Shown here piece after piece: positions 37,727 to 48,412 of a stretch of 64,000 bases of DNA (position 1 is its first letter; every line of letters begins with the position of its first letter). A model generated the notes under the pieces. The model was not told the DNA's origin and ran no database searches. It worked only from the letters and a program-made list of their open reading frames with translations. The position numbers and the translations under genes are program-made. The stretch covers positions 744,001 to 808,000 of the forward strand of contig NZ_JADKYZ010000001.1 in assembly GCF_015354245.1 (NCBI RefSeq), written 5' to 3'. The stretch comes from Diaphorobacter caeni (GTDB lineage Bacteria; Pseudomonadota; Gammaproteobacteria; Burkholderiales; Burkholderiaceae_C).

Positions 37727-39385
37727 ATGGCAGCTGCAATAGCGCAACAGCAAACAGACCACGCTCCTACGCTCAGCCGCAAGGAAGAGCGGCAGGTGGT
37801 GGTGGCATCTACGCTGGGTACCCTTTTTGAGTGGTACGACTTCTTCATTTACGGCTCGCTGGCCGTGTTCATGAGTCAGGTGCTGTTCCCGCAGGACAAC
37901 CCGACGGTGTCGCTGCTTGCTGCGCTGGGTGCGCTGGCCGTGGGGTTCATCATTCGCCCGTTGGGCGCCATCATGTTCGGGTATCTGGGCGACAAGCTAG
38001 GGCGCAAGTACACCTTTCTCGTCACTGTGGTGATGATGGGCGGCGCTACGGTGCTGATAGGCTGCCTGCCCACGTATGAGTCGGTGGGCCACCTGTCGTG
38101 GATCCTGCTGCTGACGTTGCGTGTGATTCAAGGCCTGGCGGTTGGCGGTGAGTACGGCGGCGCAGTCATCTACGTGGCCGAACACTGCGAGCCCAAGCGA
38201 CGCGGTTTGTTGACCGGCTGGATCCAGATCACCTCTTCGGCGGGCCTGATCCTGTCTCTCATCGTGATTCTTTGCACGCAAGCCGCCATGAGCGCGGAAG
38301 ACTTCCGTCAATGGGGCTGGCGTCTGCCGTTCATCCTCTCGATCGTGATGCTGGCGATTTCGGTCTATGTGCGTGCCAAGCTGCATGAGTCGCCTGTTTT
38401 CACGCGCATGAAGCAACAGAATCGCCTGTCCAAGAACCCTGTGAAGGAAACGTTTGGTCAGTGGTCGAGTTTGAAGCTGGTCATCCTGGCTCTTGTCGGT
38501 GTGACCGCAGGGCAGGGTGCCACGTATTTCACGGGCCAGTTCTATGTGATGATCTTTTTGCAGCAGGCGGTGCAGCTGGATCAGACAACGGTCTACACGC
38601 TGTTGGCGATCGGTTTCATCATCGGCGCTCCCACTTTTGTGCTGTTCGCCTGGCTTTCCGACAAGATCGGACGCAAGTGGATCATGATGGCCGGTCTGTT
38701 CGTTGCAGCCCTTGGTTACCACTCGATGTTCGGTGCCTTGCTCAAGGCAGGCAACCCAGAATTGGCTCAGGTCATGCAGAGCACACCTGTGCGGATCCAC
38801 GCGGACACATCCAACGGAGCATGTGACTTCGGCCTTCAGGCGGCTTTGGTGGGCGCGCATCCTGACCACAAGAAATTGTGCGTACAAGCGAAGAAGCTGC
38901 TGGTATCCAAGGGCATCAACTTTGAATACGCGGCTCCGATTGCAGGCCAAGAGATCGCCATGACGGTTGGAGACGCAACGGTGAATGGCTTCGATGCGAA
39001 GGCCTACTCACGGGCGCTGACCGAGGCGGGCTATCCACAGAAGGCGGACCCCGCTCGAGTTGACCGTGTGAGCATCGTGCTGATCCTGATTTTGATGACC
39101 GCTGTCGTCGCCATGGTGTATGGCCCGGTGGCCGCTTATCTGGTGGAACTCTTTCCGGCACGCATTCGCTACACAGCGCTGTCCTTCCCGTATCACATCG
39201 GTGCAGGCATCTTTGGCGGCATCGTTCCATTCACAGCCACGTATCTGGCGCAGGCCAGCGGCAACATTTTTGGTGGATTGATGTATCCGGTGATCGTGAC
39301 TGCAGTGGTGGGCGTGATCGGCTCTCTGTTCCTGCCGAACACCAAAGCCAGCGCGATTGACGAAGAAGACGGCCTCGTCCGTTGA
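37727..39385 (+). CDS. MFS transporter of the metabolite:H+ symporter (MHS) type, with inserted domain
   Basis: 552-residue twelve-helix transporter. The N-terminal FEWYDFFIYGSLAVF and the cytoplasmic-loop motif GYLGDKLGRKYTF are typical of the MHS group (ShiA, ProP, KgtP), and a second copy WLSDKIGRKWIMM opens the C-terminal half. Between the helix ending near residue 345 and the helix starting near 445 lies an extra soluble stretch of about 95 residues that ordinary family members lack. Being first in the operon, it probably imports the substrate handled by the nitrilase. Confidence 0.88.
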   Translation: MAAAIAQQQTDHAPTLSRKEERQVVVASTLGTLFEWYDFFIYGSLAVFMSQVLFPQDNPTVSLLAALGALAVGFIIRPLGAIMFGYLGDKLGRKYTFLVTVVMMGGATVLIGCLPTYESVGHLSWILLLTLRVIQGLAVGGEYGGAVIYVAEHCEPKRRGLLTGWIQITSSAGLILSLIVILCTQAAMSAEDFRQWGWRLPFILSIVMLAISVYVRAKLHESPVFTRMKQQNRLSKNPVKETFGQWSSLKLVILALVGVTAGQGATYFTGQFYVMIFLQQAVQLDQTTVYTLLAIGFIIGAPTFVLFAWLSDKIGRKWIMMAGLFVAALGYHSMFGALLKAGNPELAQVMQSTPVRIHADTSNGACDFGLQAALVGAHPDHKKLCVQAKKLLVSKGINFEYAAPIAGQEIAMTVGDATVNGFDAKAYSRALTEAGYPQKADPARVDRVSIVLILILMTAVVAMVYGPVAAYLVELFPARIRYTALSFPYHIGAGIFGGIVPFTATYLAQASGNIFGGLMYPVIVTAVVGVIGSLFLPNTKASAIDEEDGLVR

Positions 39386-39411
39386 TTGTTGAATTCAAGG
39401 AGAACCAGGAT

Positions 39412-40365
39412 ATGAACAAGCCATTCAAAGTAGCCGTAGTTCAGGCCGCATCGATTCCCGATGACAGCATGGCGACAGCCAACAAGGCGGTTGCCCTGAT
39501 CAAGGAGGCTGCCGCCCAAGGTGCCAAGATCATGGTGTTCCCCGAGGCCTACCTTGGGGGCTATCCCAAAGGCAACTCGTTTGGTGCGCCCATCGGTATG
39601 CGCAAGCCTGAAGGACGTGACGCATTCGCGGCCTATCACCGCCAGGCCATTCGGCTGGATGGCGAGGAGGTCGCGCTGATCGCTCAAGCTGCGATGGACA
39701 CCAACACGGTGGTGGTCGTGGGATGCATCGAAGCGGATGGCGGCACGCTGTATTGCACCGTGCTGTATTTCAATGGCCGTGAAGGCTATGTCGGCAAGCA
39801 CCGCAAGCTCATGCCGACGGCTGGCGAACGCTTGATCTGGGGCTTTGGTGATGGCTCGACCATGCCGGTCATTGATACCGAGTTCGGTCGCGTCGGTGCC
39901 GTGATCTGCTGGGAAAACTACATGCCCATGCTGCGCATGTACATGTACAGCCAAGGCGTTGCGATTTACTGCGCACCCACCGCAGATGACCGTGACACCT
40001 GGGTTCCGTCGATGCGTCACATCGCGTTGGAAGGGCGCTGCTATGTGCTGACTTCGTGTCAGCATCTGCGGCGCAATGCCTATCCTGACGACTTCGAATG
40101 CGCGTTGGGGGATGATCCTGACACGGTGCTGATGCGTGGCGGCAGCGCCATCATCGGCCCGCTTGGAGAAGTGCTGGCAGGCCCGGACTTCTCTGGGGAA
40201 ACCATTCTGTATGCCGACATCGACTCGAATGAAGTCCTGCGCGGCAAGTTCGATTTCGATGCCTCCGGGCACTATGCCCGTCCCGATATTTTTCAATTGC
40301 ATGTGGACACCCGTCCCAAGCAGGCGGTGGTGCCCAACGCACAGACCCCGTCTCCGGAGAACTGA
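39412..40365 (+). CDS. Nitrilase (carbon-nitrogen hydrolase family)
   Basis: Hydrolyses a nitrile to the acid and ammonia. 317 residues from ATG 39412 with an AAGGAGAA site upstream. The triad is complete: Glu45 in FPEAYLGGYP, Lys132 in KHRKLMPT and Cys166 in AVICWENYMP. The CWENYMP and HRKLMPT contexts are those of true nitrilases rather than amidases or N-carbamoylases. Whether the substrate is aliphatic, aromatic or cyanide cannot be told. Lies between the transporter (26-base gap) and the flavin reductase gene (3-base gap). Confidence 0.92.
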   Translation: MNKPFKVAVVQAASIPDDSMATANKAVALIKEAAAQGAKIMVFPEAYLGGYPKGNSFGAPIGMRKPEGRDAFAAYHRQAIRLDGEEVALIAQAAMDTNTVVVVGCIEADGGTLYCTVLYFNGREGYVGKHRKLMPTAGERLIWGFGDGSTMPVIDTEFGRVGAVICWENYMPMLRMYMYSQGVAIYCAPTADDRDTWVPSMRHIALEGRCYVLTSCQHLRRNAYPDDFECALGDDPDTVLMRGGSAIIGPLGEVLAGPDFSGETILYADIDSNEVLRGKFDFDASGHYARPDIFQLHVDTRPKQAVVPNAQTPSPEN

Positions 40366-40368
40366 TTC

Positions 40369-41010
40369 ATGTATTTCGATTTCTCTGCGTTGCCAGCGCA
40401 GACTCAGTACAACCTGTTGACTGCCACCGTCACCCCGCGTCCGATTGCGTGGGTGACGACGCGGTCAGCGGATGGGGTGGTGAATGCGGCCCCGTACAGC
40501 TTTTTCAATGTGATGGGACATCAGCCGCCGACGGTCGCTCTGGGCATGATGCGGCATGCGCGAGGTTCGCTCAAGGATACGGCGGCGAACATTCTGGAGA
40601 ACGGCGAGTTTGTGGTGAATCTGGTTCCGGAGAGTCTGGTCACGCAGATGAACCAGACCTGTGCGGATTACCCTTCTGCGGTGAACGAGTTGGAGCAGGC
40701 GGGCCTCAAGTCATTGCCTGCGCGCCATGTGCGTCCGCCGCTTATTCAGGGATGCCCTGTTTCGCTGGAGTGCGTGAGCATTGCGTCGGTGATCACGGGT
40801 CCTCATCAGACGGTGGTGATTGGGCGTGTTCTCGCGGCACATATCGATGACGCGGTCGTGCTCGACCCCTCTCAGGGATTTGTCGATGCTCCCAAGCTCG
40901 GTCTGATCAGTCGCATGCATGGTGGCGGCTGGTATGCGCGCAGCACGGATCTCTTCCAGCTGGCAAGACCGCTGGACGCAGCGCTCAAACCCGAAATGAC
41001 TACCGAGTAA
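40369..41010 (+). CDS. Flavin reductase-like (DIM6/NTAB) FMN-binding protein
   Basis: 213-residue protein of the split-barrel flavin-reductase family, which reduces FMN with NAD(P)H or binds FMN for another enzyme. TVTPRPIAWVTTRSADG and NAAPYSFFNVMGHQPP are the FMN-binding signatures. The start is three bases after the nitrilase stop, so the two are co-translated. A nitrilase needs no flavin, so this protein suggests an oxidative or reductive step elsewhere in the same pathway. Confidence 0.87.
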   Translation: MYFDFSALPAQTQYNLLTATVTPRPIAWVTTRSADGVVNAAPYSFFNVMGHQPPTVALGMMRHARGSLKDTAANILENGEFVVNLVPESLVTQMNQTCADYPSAVNELEQAGLKSLPARHVRPPLIQGCPVSLECVSIASVITGPHQTVVIGRVLAAHIDDAVVLDPSQGFVDAPKLGLISRMHGGGWYARSTDLFQLARPLDAALKPEMTTE

Positions 41011-41042
41011 TGCAACGGCGGCCACCCGGCTGATCCGAGATG

Positions 41043-41080
41043 AAAAAAAGGCTGCTCATGATGAGCAGCCTTTTTCTTTT
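41043..41080. terminator. Bidirectional Rho-independent terminator
   Basis: GGCTGCTC and GAGCAGCC form a stem flanked by A-rich and T-rich tracts on the two sides (arms extend to 15 bases with the A/T tracts). It can end the nitrilase operon rightward and the leuB transcript leftward. Confidence 0.85.
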
Positions 41081-41118
41081 GTCGCGGTGAGTGCTGACTG
41101 GATTTATCGATCAGCCGA

Positions 41119-42189
<1,071 letters not shown>

Positions 42190-42256
42190 GATTGATGGTT
42201 CAAGTTGGTTGTTCTGTTTTCTTCCCTCTTCCGAACGTGGAGGAGGGTGAGATAAA

Positions 42257-42913
42257 TCACGCCGAAGCGGGCATCGTGTGCGCGAGCCATGGCTTGGAGG
42301 CCAGGCGCGCCGCTTCAAAGGTCTTGATCTTGTCGGCGTGGCGCAGGGTCAGGCCGATGTCGTCGAAGCCGTTGAGCAGGCAGTACTTGCGGAAGGGAAT
42401 CACGTCGAACGGTGTCTCTTCGCCCTGGCCGCGCACGATGACCTGGCGGTCCAGATCGATGGTGAGCTCATAGCCGGGGAAGGCCTGCACTTCGGTGAAC
42501 AGCTGGTCGATCACGGACTCGGGCAGCACGATGGGCAGCAGACCGTTCTTGAAGCAGTTGTTGAAGAAGATGTCGGCAAAGCTGGGCGCGAGGATGGCGC
42601 GGAAGCCGTACTGGTCGAGCGCCCACGGGGCGTGCTCGCGGCTCGATCCGCAGCCGAAGTTCCTGCGGGCGATGAGAATCGATGCGCCCTTGTAGCGGGG
42701 CTGGTTGAGCACGAAGTCGGGGTTGGGCTTGCGCTGGGATTCGGGCACGCCGGGCTCGCCGTGGTCGAGGTAGCGCCACTCGTCGAACAGGTTCACGCCG
42801 AAGCCGGTCTTCTTGATCGACTTGAGAAACTGCTTGGGGATGATGGCGTCGGTGTCGACGTTCTCGCGGTCCATGGGAGCCACGAGGCCCTTGTGCACGG
42901 TGAATTTTTGCAT
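42257..42913 (-). CDS. leuD: 3-isopropylmalate dehydratase small subunit
   Basis: Swivel-domain subunit that with LeuC isomerises 2- to 3-isopropylmalate. 218 residues from ATG 42913. [13 protein letters not shown] and [13 protein letters not shown] are the family motifs. It lies between the entericidin-like gene and leuB. Confidence 0.97.
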   Translation of the reverse strand: MQKFTVHKGLVAPMDRENVDTDAIIPKQFLKSIKKTGFGVNLFDEWRYLDHGEPGVPESQRKPNPDFVLNQPRYKGASILIARRNFGCGSSREHAPWALDQYGFRAILAPSFADIFFNNCFKNGLLPIVLPESVIDQLFTEVQAFPGYELTIDLDRQVIVRGQGEETPFDVIPFRKYCLLNGFDDIGLTLRHADKIKTFEAARLASKPWLAHTMPASA

Positions 42914-42974
42914 CTGAACGGTCCTGAAAATCTGGCGACGCGCCAGCCTGTCCGGCGCGTCGCTTGGCTTGGCC

Positions 42975-43103
42975 TTACTTGTCGGCTGCGCGCTCGAGCG
43001 CGCCGCCGGCACGCTGAACATCCTGACCCACGCCCTTGACGGTGTTGCAACCGGCGAGGACGAAAGTGCTGATCAGGGCGATGGCAATGGCGAACTTGGT
43101 CAT
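42975..43103 (-). CDS. Entericidin-like small lipoprotein inside the leu operon
   Basis: A 42-residue product beginning [20 protein letters not shown]: a signal peptide ending in the lipobox LAGC, with lipidation expected at the Cys, then a short tail with [16 protein letters not shown] as in EcnA/EcnB entericidins. GGAGAA lies eight bases before ATG 43103. It sits between leuC and leuD in the same orientation (39 and 61 bases away), an arrangement I know as common in Comamonadaceae. Role in stress-related lysis or envelope stress is by analogy only. Confidence 0.85.
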   Translation of the reverse strand: MTKFAIAIALISTFVLAGCNTVKGVGQDVQRAGGALERAADK

Positions 43104-43142
43104 GTGAAATTTCTCCAGAAAATGGGTTGAGACTTCATATCA

Positions 43143-44564
43143 TCACGCAAATTTGCGGACATCGACAAAATGTCCGTGGATCGCTGCTGCGGCGGCCATC
43201 GCGGGGCTCACGAGGTGGGTGCGGCCACCCGCGCCCTGACGGCCTTCGAAGTTGCGGTTGCTGGTGGAGGCGCAGCGCTCGCCGGGCTCGAGGCGGTCGG
43301 CGTTCATCGCCAGGCACATCGAGCAGCCCGGTTCGCGCCACTCGAAGCCGGCGGCCTTGAAGATCTGGTCCAGACCTTCGCGCTCCGCCTGTTCCTTCAC
43401 GAGTCCGGAGCCGGGAACGACCATCGCGAGCTTGATGTTCTTGGCGACCTTCTGGCCGAGCTTCTTGACCACGGCGGCGGCTTCGCGCATGTCCTCGATG
43501 CGGCTGTTGGTGCAGGAGCCGATGAACACCTTGTCCACGAACACGTCGTTCAGCGGCTTGCCGGGTTCGAGGTTCATGTAGGTCAGCGCGCGCTCGATGG
43601 CGCCGCGCTTGCTCGGGTCCTTTTCCTTGTCGGGATCGGGCACGATGGCGTCCACGCCAAGCACCATCTCGGGCGAGGTGCCCCAGGTGACCTGCGGCAC
43701 GATCTCGCGTGCGTCGAGCTCGACCACGTGGTCGAACTTGGCGTCGGCGTCGGAGTGCAGCGACTTCCAGTAGGCCACGGCCTGATCCCACTCCACGCCG
43801 GTGGGCGAGAGCGGCAGACCCTTCACGTAGGCGATCGTCTTGTCGTCCACGGCCACCATGCCGGCGCGCGCACCGGCTTCGATCGCCATGTTGCAGACCG
43901 TCATGCGGCCTTCCATCGACAGGTCACGGATCGCTTCGCCCGCGAATTCAATGGTGTAGCCCGTGCCACCTGCCGTGCCGATCTTGCCGATGATGGCCAG
44001 CACGATGTCCTTGCCTGTGATGCCCGGTGCGGCGTGGCCATTGACCTTCACCAGCATGTTCTTGGCCTTCTTGGCGAGCAGCGTCTGCGTGGCCATCACG
44101 TGCTCGACTTCCGAGGTGCCGATGCCGTGCGCCAGCGCGCCGAACGCGCCGTGCGTGGAGGTGTGGCTGTCGCCGCAGACCACGGTCATGCCGGGCAGGG
44201 TGGCGCCGTTCTCGGGGCCAATCACGTGCACGATGCCCTGACGCTTGGACATGAACGGGAAGAACGCGGCCGCGCCGACCGAGGCGATGTTCTTGTCGAG
44301 CGTGGTGATCTGCTCTTTGCTGATCGGATCGGTGATGCCGTCATAGCCCTGATCCCAGTTGGTGGTGGGCGTGTTGTGGTCGGCGGTGGCGACGATGGAG
44401 CTCACGCGCCAGACCTTGCGGCCGGCCTCGCGCAGGCCTTCGAACGCCTGCGGGCTGGTCACCTCGTGCACCAGATGGCGGTCGATGTAGAGGACTGCGG
44501 TGCCGTCCTCTTCGGTGTGGACCACGTGTTCATCGAAGACTTTGTCGTAGAGAGTGCGTCCCAT
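43143..44564 (-). CDS. leuC: 3-isopropylmalate dehydratase large subunit
   Basis: [4Fe-4S]-dependent aconitase-family subunit that acts with LeuD. 473 residues. [28 protein letters not shown] and GCSMCLAMN carry the cluster-ligating cysteines. First structural gene of the leuC-leuD-leuB row, 70 bases downstream of a LysR gene in the same orientation. Confidence 0.97.
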   Translation of the reverse strand: MGRTLYDKVFDEHVVHTEEDGTAVLYIDRHLVHEVTSPQAFEGLREAGRKVWRVSSIVATADHNTPTTNWDQGYDGITDPISKEQITTLDKNIASVGAAAFFPFMSKRQGIVHVIGPENGATLPGMTVVCGDSHTSTHGAFGALAHGIGTSEVEHVMATQTLLAKKAKNMLVKVNGHAAPGITGKDIVLAIIGKIGTAGGTGYTIEFAGEAIRDLSMEGRMTVCNMAIEAGARAGMVAVDDKTIAYVKGLPLSPTGVEWDQAVAYWKSLHSDADAKFDHVVELDAREIVPQVTWGTSPEMVLGVDAIVPDPDKEKDPSKRGAIERALTYMNLEPGKPLNDVFVDKVFIGSCTNSRIEDMREAAAVVKKLGQKVAKNIKLAMVVPGSGLVKEQAEREGLDQIFKAAGFEWREPGCSMCLAMNADRLEPGERCASTSNRNFEGRQGAGGRTHLVSPAMAAAAAIHGHFVDVRKFA

Positions 44565-44634
44565 GATGTGCTCGTTTCTTTCGTAGGGTTCTGAAGGTGG
44601 GGATTCGAATGCTTTTTGGTGGCGGCGAGTGGTC

Positions 44635-45582
44635 TCAGGCGACCAGCTGCCGGGGTTCCGTCGCCAATGGCCGCGTCAGGTGCTCGACCAATAGTCGCGC
44701 GGTGACCGGCAGGGCGTTGAAATCGCGGGCCACGACGCGCAGTTCGCGCTCGGCCCAAGGCTCGTTGAGCGCGATCGCCGCGAGGTGGCCCATGCCGTGC
44801 ATCAGCGCGAAGGCGCGGTCGGGAATCAGGCCGATGCCGAGACCGTTGTCGATCATGCGGCACATGGCGTCGAGGCTGGTGACCTGCATGCGCTGACGCA
44901 GCGGCTTGGCGGTCTGGCCTGCGGCCTGGCGCATCGCAAGGCTGATGCTGCTGCCCGCCTGCAGGCCGACGATGTCCCACTCCATGGCTTCGGTGAACGT
45001 GATGGACTCGCGCTTGGCGAGCACGTGCGACTGCGGCATGACGACCACCAGCCGGTCGTTGCGATAGGCGCGGCTCTGCAGGCCTTCCGGATCCTCGGAC
45101 GAGCCGGTGTGGCAGACGCCGAGATCGGTCGCGCCGTCGCGCACTGCGTTCATCACTTCCTGGCTCAGGTGCTCCTGCAGATCGATCTTGACCTGCGTGT
45201 GCTCGCTCGCGAAGGCGCCGAGGTCCTCGGGCAGAAACTGCACGATCGCCGAGATGTTGGCGTGCATGCGCACATGGCCGCGCACGCCGTCGGCATATTC
45301 GGAGAGCTCGCCCTGCATGCGCTCGAGGCCGAACAGCACGGTGCGCGCATGGTGCAGCAGGCTTTCGCCCGCGGGCGTGAGCGTCACGCCGCGGCTGTGG
45401 CGATAGAGCAGGGCCGTGTCGACGGCGGTCTCCAGATCGGACAGCCGCTTGCTCACCGCTGACGCCGCGATGAACTCACGCTCCGCCGCACGGCCGATGC
45501 TGCCCAGCTCGCAGACTGCGACGAACAGCTGCAGAGAGGTCAGATCGATGCGGCGCGCAAAGCTGCGCTCGGAGCTTTTCAT
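44635..45582 (-). CDS. LysR-family transcriptional regulator
   Basis: 315-residue regulator from ATG 45582. The N-terminal helix-turn-helix (about residues 12-70, [20 protein letters not shown]) precedes a periplasmic-binding-protein-like effector domain. It lies directly upstream of leuC and on the same strand, so it could be co-transcribed with the leu genes; that would be unusual for LysR regulators, which normally diverge from their target. Effector unknown. Confidence 0.92.
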   Translation of the reverse strand: MKSSERSFARRIDLTSLQLFVAVCELGSIGRAAEREFIAASAVSKRLSDLETAVDTALLYRHSRGVTLTPAGESLLHHARTVLFGLERMQGELSEYADGVRGHVRMHANISAIVQFLPEDLGAFASEHTQVKIDLQEHLSQEVMNAVRDGATDLGVCHTGSSEDPEGLQSRAYRNDRLVVVMPQSHVLAKRESITFTEAMEWDIVGLQAGSSISLAMRQAAGQTAKPLRQRMQVTSLDAMCRMIDNGLGIGLIPDRAFALMHGMGHLAAIALNEPWAERELRVVARDFNALPVTARLLVEHLTRPLATEPRQLVA

Positions 45583-45718
45583 GGCGTGGGTGTTGTAATC
45601 GTGAAAACAGAATGCAAACGCCATTTTATGGCGAATTTCTGAATTGGACATCGCGATTCACGATGGATTGCAGCCCCAAAGGTGATGGGCGTCCGCTGAA
45701 TTGGCGATGGCTTGGGAG

Positions 45719-45751
45719 CCTCTGCACGCGTCGATCCCATTCGTGCAGAGG
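45719..45751. other. Perfect 10-bp inverted repeat next to the family-2 element
   Basis: CCTCTGCACG (45719-45728) pairs with CGTGCAGAGG (45742-45751) around 13 bases. It lies seven bases from the 163-bp repeat, downstream of ubiD on the minus strand, without a T-run on that side. It may help to end the ubiXD transcript or be a remnant of an older insertion. The rest of 45583-45758 shows nothing but probable LysR promoter DNA. Confidence 0.5.
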
Positions 45752-45758
45752 TTCCCTA

Positions 45759-45921
45759 AGATCGTGTTTACGATCTCATCGCGAGGCTTGCAGGATGCGG
45801 ATCGGGATGGGCTGCAAGGCGCAAACCGCAGCAATAGCTCGTGCTATTGCGAGGATTTGCAACGCGGCAGACCGCCTGAGGCCGCGCCTGCAAGACCGTG
45901 TGGAGATCGTAAACACGCTCT
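45759..45921 (-). repeat. MITE-like element, family 2, copy 2
   Basis: 163 bp, same length as the copy at 34594 and about 92 percent identical to it in the opposite orientation. The right end, read leftward, is AGAGCGTGTTTACGATCTC; the left end is AGATCGTGTTTACGATCTC. The interior hairpin is GCAATAGC/GCTATTGC (45831-45850). The right end provides the A and G of the ubiD stop codon TAG, exactly as copy 1 does for asd but with the other end of the element. Confidence 0.85.
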
Positions 45922-47404
45922 AAAGACCGATTGCGTCCGCCAGGGCGTTCATGCGCGTGGAGACGTCTGCCGCCATCGTGATGGGCGTGCCCCACTCGCG
46001 GGAGGTCTCGCCCGGCCATTTGTGGGTGGCGTCCAGGCCCATCTTGCTGCCCAGACCGGCAACCGGCGAGGCGAAGTCGAGGTAGTCGATGGGCGTGTGC
46101 TCGATCGTCATCGTGTCGCGCGCCGGGTCCATGCGGGTGGTGATCGCCCAGATGACCTCCCTCCAGTCGCGCACGTCGATGTCGTCGTCCACCACCACGA
46201 TGAACTTGGTGTAGAGGAACTGGCGCAGGTGGCTCCAGATGCCCATCATCACGCGGCGGGCGTGGCCGGCGTAGGCCTTGCGGATGCTGACCACGGCCAT
46301 GCGGTAGCTGCAGCCTTCGGGCGGCAGATGGAAGTCCGTGATCTCGGGAAACGCACGCTGCAGCAGCGGCACGAAGAGTTCGTTGAGCACCTGACCAAGC
46401 ACTGCCGGTTCGTCGGGCGGTTTGCCGGTGTAGGTGCTGTGGTAGATCGCGTGCTCGCGGCGCGTGATGCGCTCGACGGTGAACACGGGAAACTCCGCGC
46501 GTTCGTTGTAGTAGCCGGTATGGTCGCCGTATGGCCCCTCCATGGCGTGCCGCCAGCCGCTGGCGTGCGCGGGGTCGGGGTGGATGTGGCCTTCCAGAAT
46601 GATCTCGGCAGTCGCGGGCACGTCGAGCGGGACGGTCTGCGCGGCCACGACCTCGGTGCGCGAGCCGCGCAGCAGGCCGGCGAACTGGTATTCGGACAGG
46701 CTGTCGGGCACGGGCGTGACCGCGCCGAGCAGCGTGGCCGGATCGGCCCCGATGGCCACCGCCACCGGGTAGGGCGTGCCGGGGTGCTGTCGGCAGTGGT
46801 CCGCGAAATCGAGCGCGCCGCCGCGGTGCGAGAGCCAGCGCATGATGAGCTGGTTTTTCGACAGCAGTTGCTGGCGGTAGATACCCAGGTTCTGGCGCGA
46901 CTTGCGCGGGCCGCGCGTGATCGTCAGCCCCCAGGTGACGAGCGGGGCGACGTCGCCGGGCCAGCAGTGCTGGATCGGCAGCTGCGTGAGGTCGACGTCC
47001 GGGCCTTCGATGCTGATCTGCTGGCAGGGGGCGCGGCTCACGCGTGCGGGCGTCATGTTCCAGAGGCTCTTGAGCAGGCTGCGCTGCCGCCAGAGTTCCT
47101 TGGCGCCACGCGGCGGCTCGGGCTCCTTGAGCGACGCGAGGGTCTCGCCGAGCTGGCGCACACCGGGCAGATCGCTCACGCCCAGGGCGCGCATCACGCG
47201 CTGCGGCGTGCCGAACAGGTTGGCGAGCACCGGCATGCTGTGGCCTTGGGGGCGCTCAAACAGCAGGGCGGGCCCGCCCGCGCGCAGCACGCGTTCGGAA
47301 AGCGCCGTCATTTCGAGATAGGGCGAGACGCTTTGCTCAATGCGCCTGAGCTCGTGGTCCGCTTCCAGCTGGTTCAGGAAATCTCTCAGGTCGAGGTAGC
47401 TCAT
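45920..47404 (-). CDS. ubiD: UbiD family decarboxylase (3-octaprenyl-4-hydroxybenzoate)
   Basis: Decarboxylates the prenylated 4-hydroxybenzoate ring in ubiquinone synthesis with the prenyl-FMN cofactor made by UbiX. 494 residues, normal length. [13 protein letters not shown] and the Arg-Glu region around [18 protein letters not shown] are typical. Overlaps ubiX as ATGA. The stop TAG is completed by the neighbouring 163-bp repeat. Confidence 0.95.
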   Translation of the reverse strand: MSYLDLRDFLNQLEADHELRRIEQSVSPYLEMTALSERVLRAGGPALLFERPQGHSMPVLANLFGTPQRVMRALGVSDLPGVRQLGETLASLKEPEPPRGAKELWRQRSLLKSLWNMTPARVSRAPCQQISIEGPDVDLTQLPIQHCWPGDVAPLVTWGLTITRGPRKSRQNLGIYRQQLLSKNQLIMRWLSHRGGALDFADHCRQHPGTPYPVAVAIGADPATLLGAVTPVPDSLSEYQFAGLLRGSRTEVVAAQTVPLDVPATAEIILEGHIHPDPAHASGWRHAMEGPYGDHTGYYNERAEFPVFTVERITRREHAIYHSTYTGKPPDEPAVLGQVLNELFVPLLQRAFPEITDFHLPPEGCSYRMAVVSIRKAYAGHARRVMMGIWSHLRQFLYTKFIVVVDDDIDVRDWREVIWAITTRMDPARDTMTIEHTPIDYLDFASPVAGLGSKMGLDATHKWPGETSREWGTPITMAADVSTRMNALADAIGL

Positions 47405-47997
47405 GGTGCGGGAATGTCGGCGTCAAAATGAGCAAGCCCTGGCCAGGCGGTGGTGAGGGCGTGTTCCAGACCCAGCAGGTCGAGCACGCGCGCCACGCTG
47501 TGTCGAACGATGTCATCGACGGTCTGCGGGCGCTGATAGAACGCGGGAACGGGCGGGCAGATGATGCCGCCCATTTCCGTCACGGTCGTCATGTTGCGCA
47601 GGTGCACGAGGTGCAAAGGCGTCTCGCGCGCCATCAGGATCAGGCGGCGGCGTTCCTTGAGCATCACGTCGGCCGTGCGCGTCAACAGGTTGTCGGCCAG
47701 ACCGTGCGCGATGGCCGCGAGCGAGCGCATTGAGCATGGCGCGATCACCATGCCGTGCGCGGCGAACGAGCCGCTGGCGATGCTCGCGCCGATGTCGTCG
47801 TTGTCGTGCACCACGTCGGCGAGGCGCTGCACGTCAGCGGGCGTCATGTCGAGTTCGTGGCGCAGCGTGCGCCAGCCCGCGTTGGAGACCACCAGATGGC
47901 TCTGCACGCCAGGAATGTCGGCGAGTGCCTGCAGCAGCCGCACGCCGTATGCCGCGCCGCTGGCGCCGGAGATGCCGATCACGATGCGTTGTGGCAT
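47401..47997 (-). CDS. ubiX: Flavin prenyltransferase UbiX
   Basis: Attaches a dimethylallyl group to FMN to make the prenyl-FMN cofactor of UbiD. 198 residues from ATG 47997. [16 protein letters not shown] is the FMN/phosphate loop and [19 protein letters not shown] the conserved second motif. Coupled to ubiD by an ATGA overlap. Confidence 0.95.
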   Translation of the reverse strand: MPQRIVIGISGASGAAYGVRLLQALADIPGVQSHLVVSNAGWRTLRHELDMTPADVQRLADVVHDNDDIGASIASGSFAAHGMVIAPCSMRSLAAIAHGLADNLLTRTADVMLKERRRLILMARETPLHLVHLRNMTTVTEMGGIICPPVPAFYQRPQTVDDIVRHSVARVLDLLGLEHALTTAWPGLAHFDADIPAP

Positions 47998-48004
47998 AGG
48001 CGGC

Positions 48005-48412
48005 TCACGCGTTGGATTCGAGGCATACAAGCGGCTGTGCGCGCAGATCCGCCTCGATGTGCGCGAGCACCTGCCGGGTCTGTTCGGGATCGAAGTCCTG
48101 ATGCGCGCGTTTTTTCACGCCATGCTCGTGCAGCTGGTAATGGCGGGTCGCCTGAATGCCGTGCTGCGCGAGGCAGTTGGCGGTGCAGTTGAGCGGGCAA
48201 CCGTCGAGCGCGATGATGGGACGCCCCGACAGGGCCAGCCGCACGAGCTTGGGCACGTGACCGCCGACGCCCGCGATGCAGGACATTTCCGCCGTGCCGC
48301 GCCTGTCCAGCTGCAGCGCGACATGGTTGGCGAGCTGTGCGGCGCTGGAACAGCCGGAGCAGGAATAGACCAGGGGCAACGTCGCGACCGGCTGCATTTC
48401 TTCACTCGCCAT
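48005..48412 (-). CDS. DGC-domain putative zinc-binding protein
   Basis: 135-residue protein from ATG 48412 with conserved cysteines in YSCSGCSS, SCIAGVGGH and DGCPLNCTANC; the DGCP motif names the DGC family of putative zinc proteins of unknown function. It starts within the last 11 bases of ubiT and ends seven bases before ubiX, so it is built into the ubiquinone operon. A role in metal or sulfur handling for the Fe-S proteins UbiU/UbiV is possible but unsupported by anything except position. Confidence 0.82.
   Translation of the reverse strand: MASEEMQPVATLPLVYSCSGCSSAAQLANHVALQLDRRGTAEMSCIAGVGGHVPKLVRLALSGRPIIALDGCPLNCTANCLAQHGIQATRHYQLHEHGVKKRAHQDFDPEQTRQVLAHIEADLRAQPLVCLESNA

Noticed and set aside
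45612-45923. 103-codon frame across the 163-bp repeat next to ubiD
   Set aside because: Most of it is the repeat itself; no start signal and the matching repeat near asd carries a different, unrelated frame.
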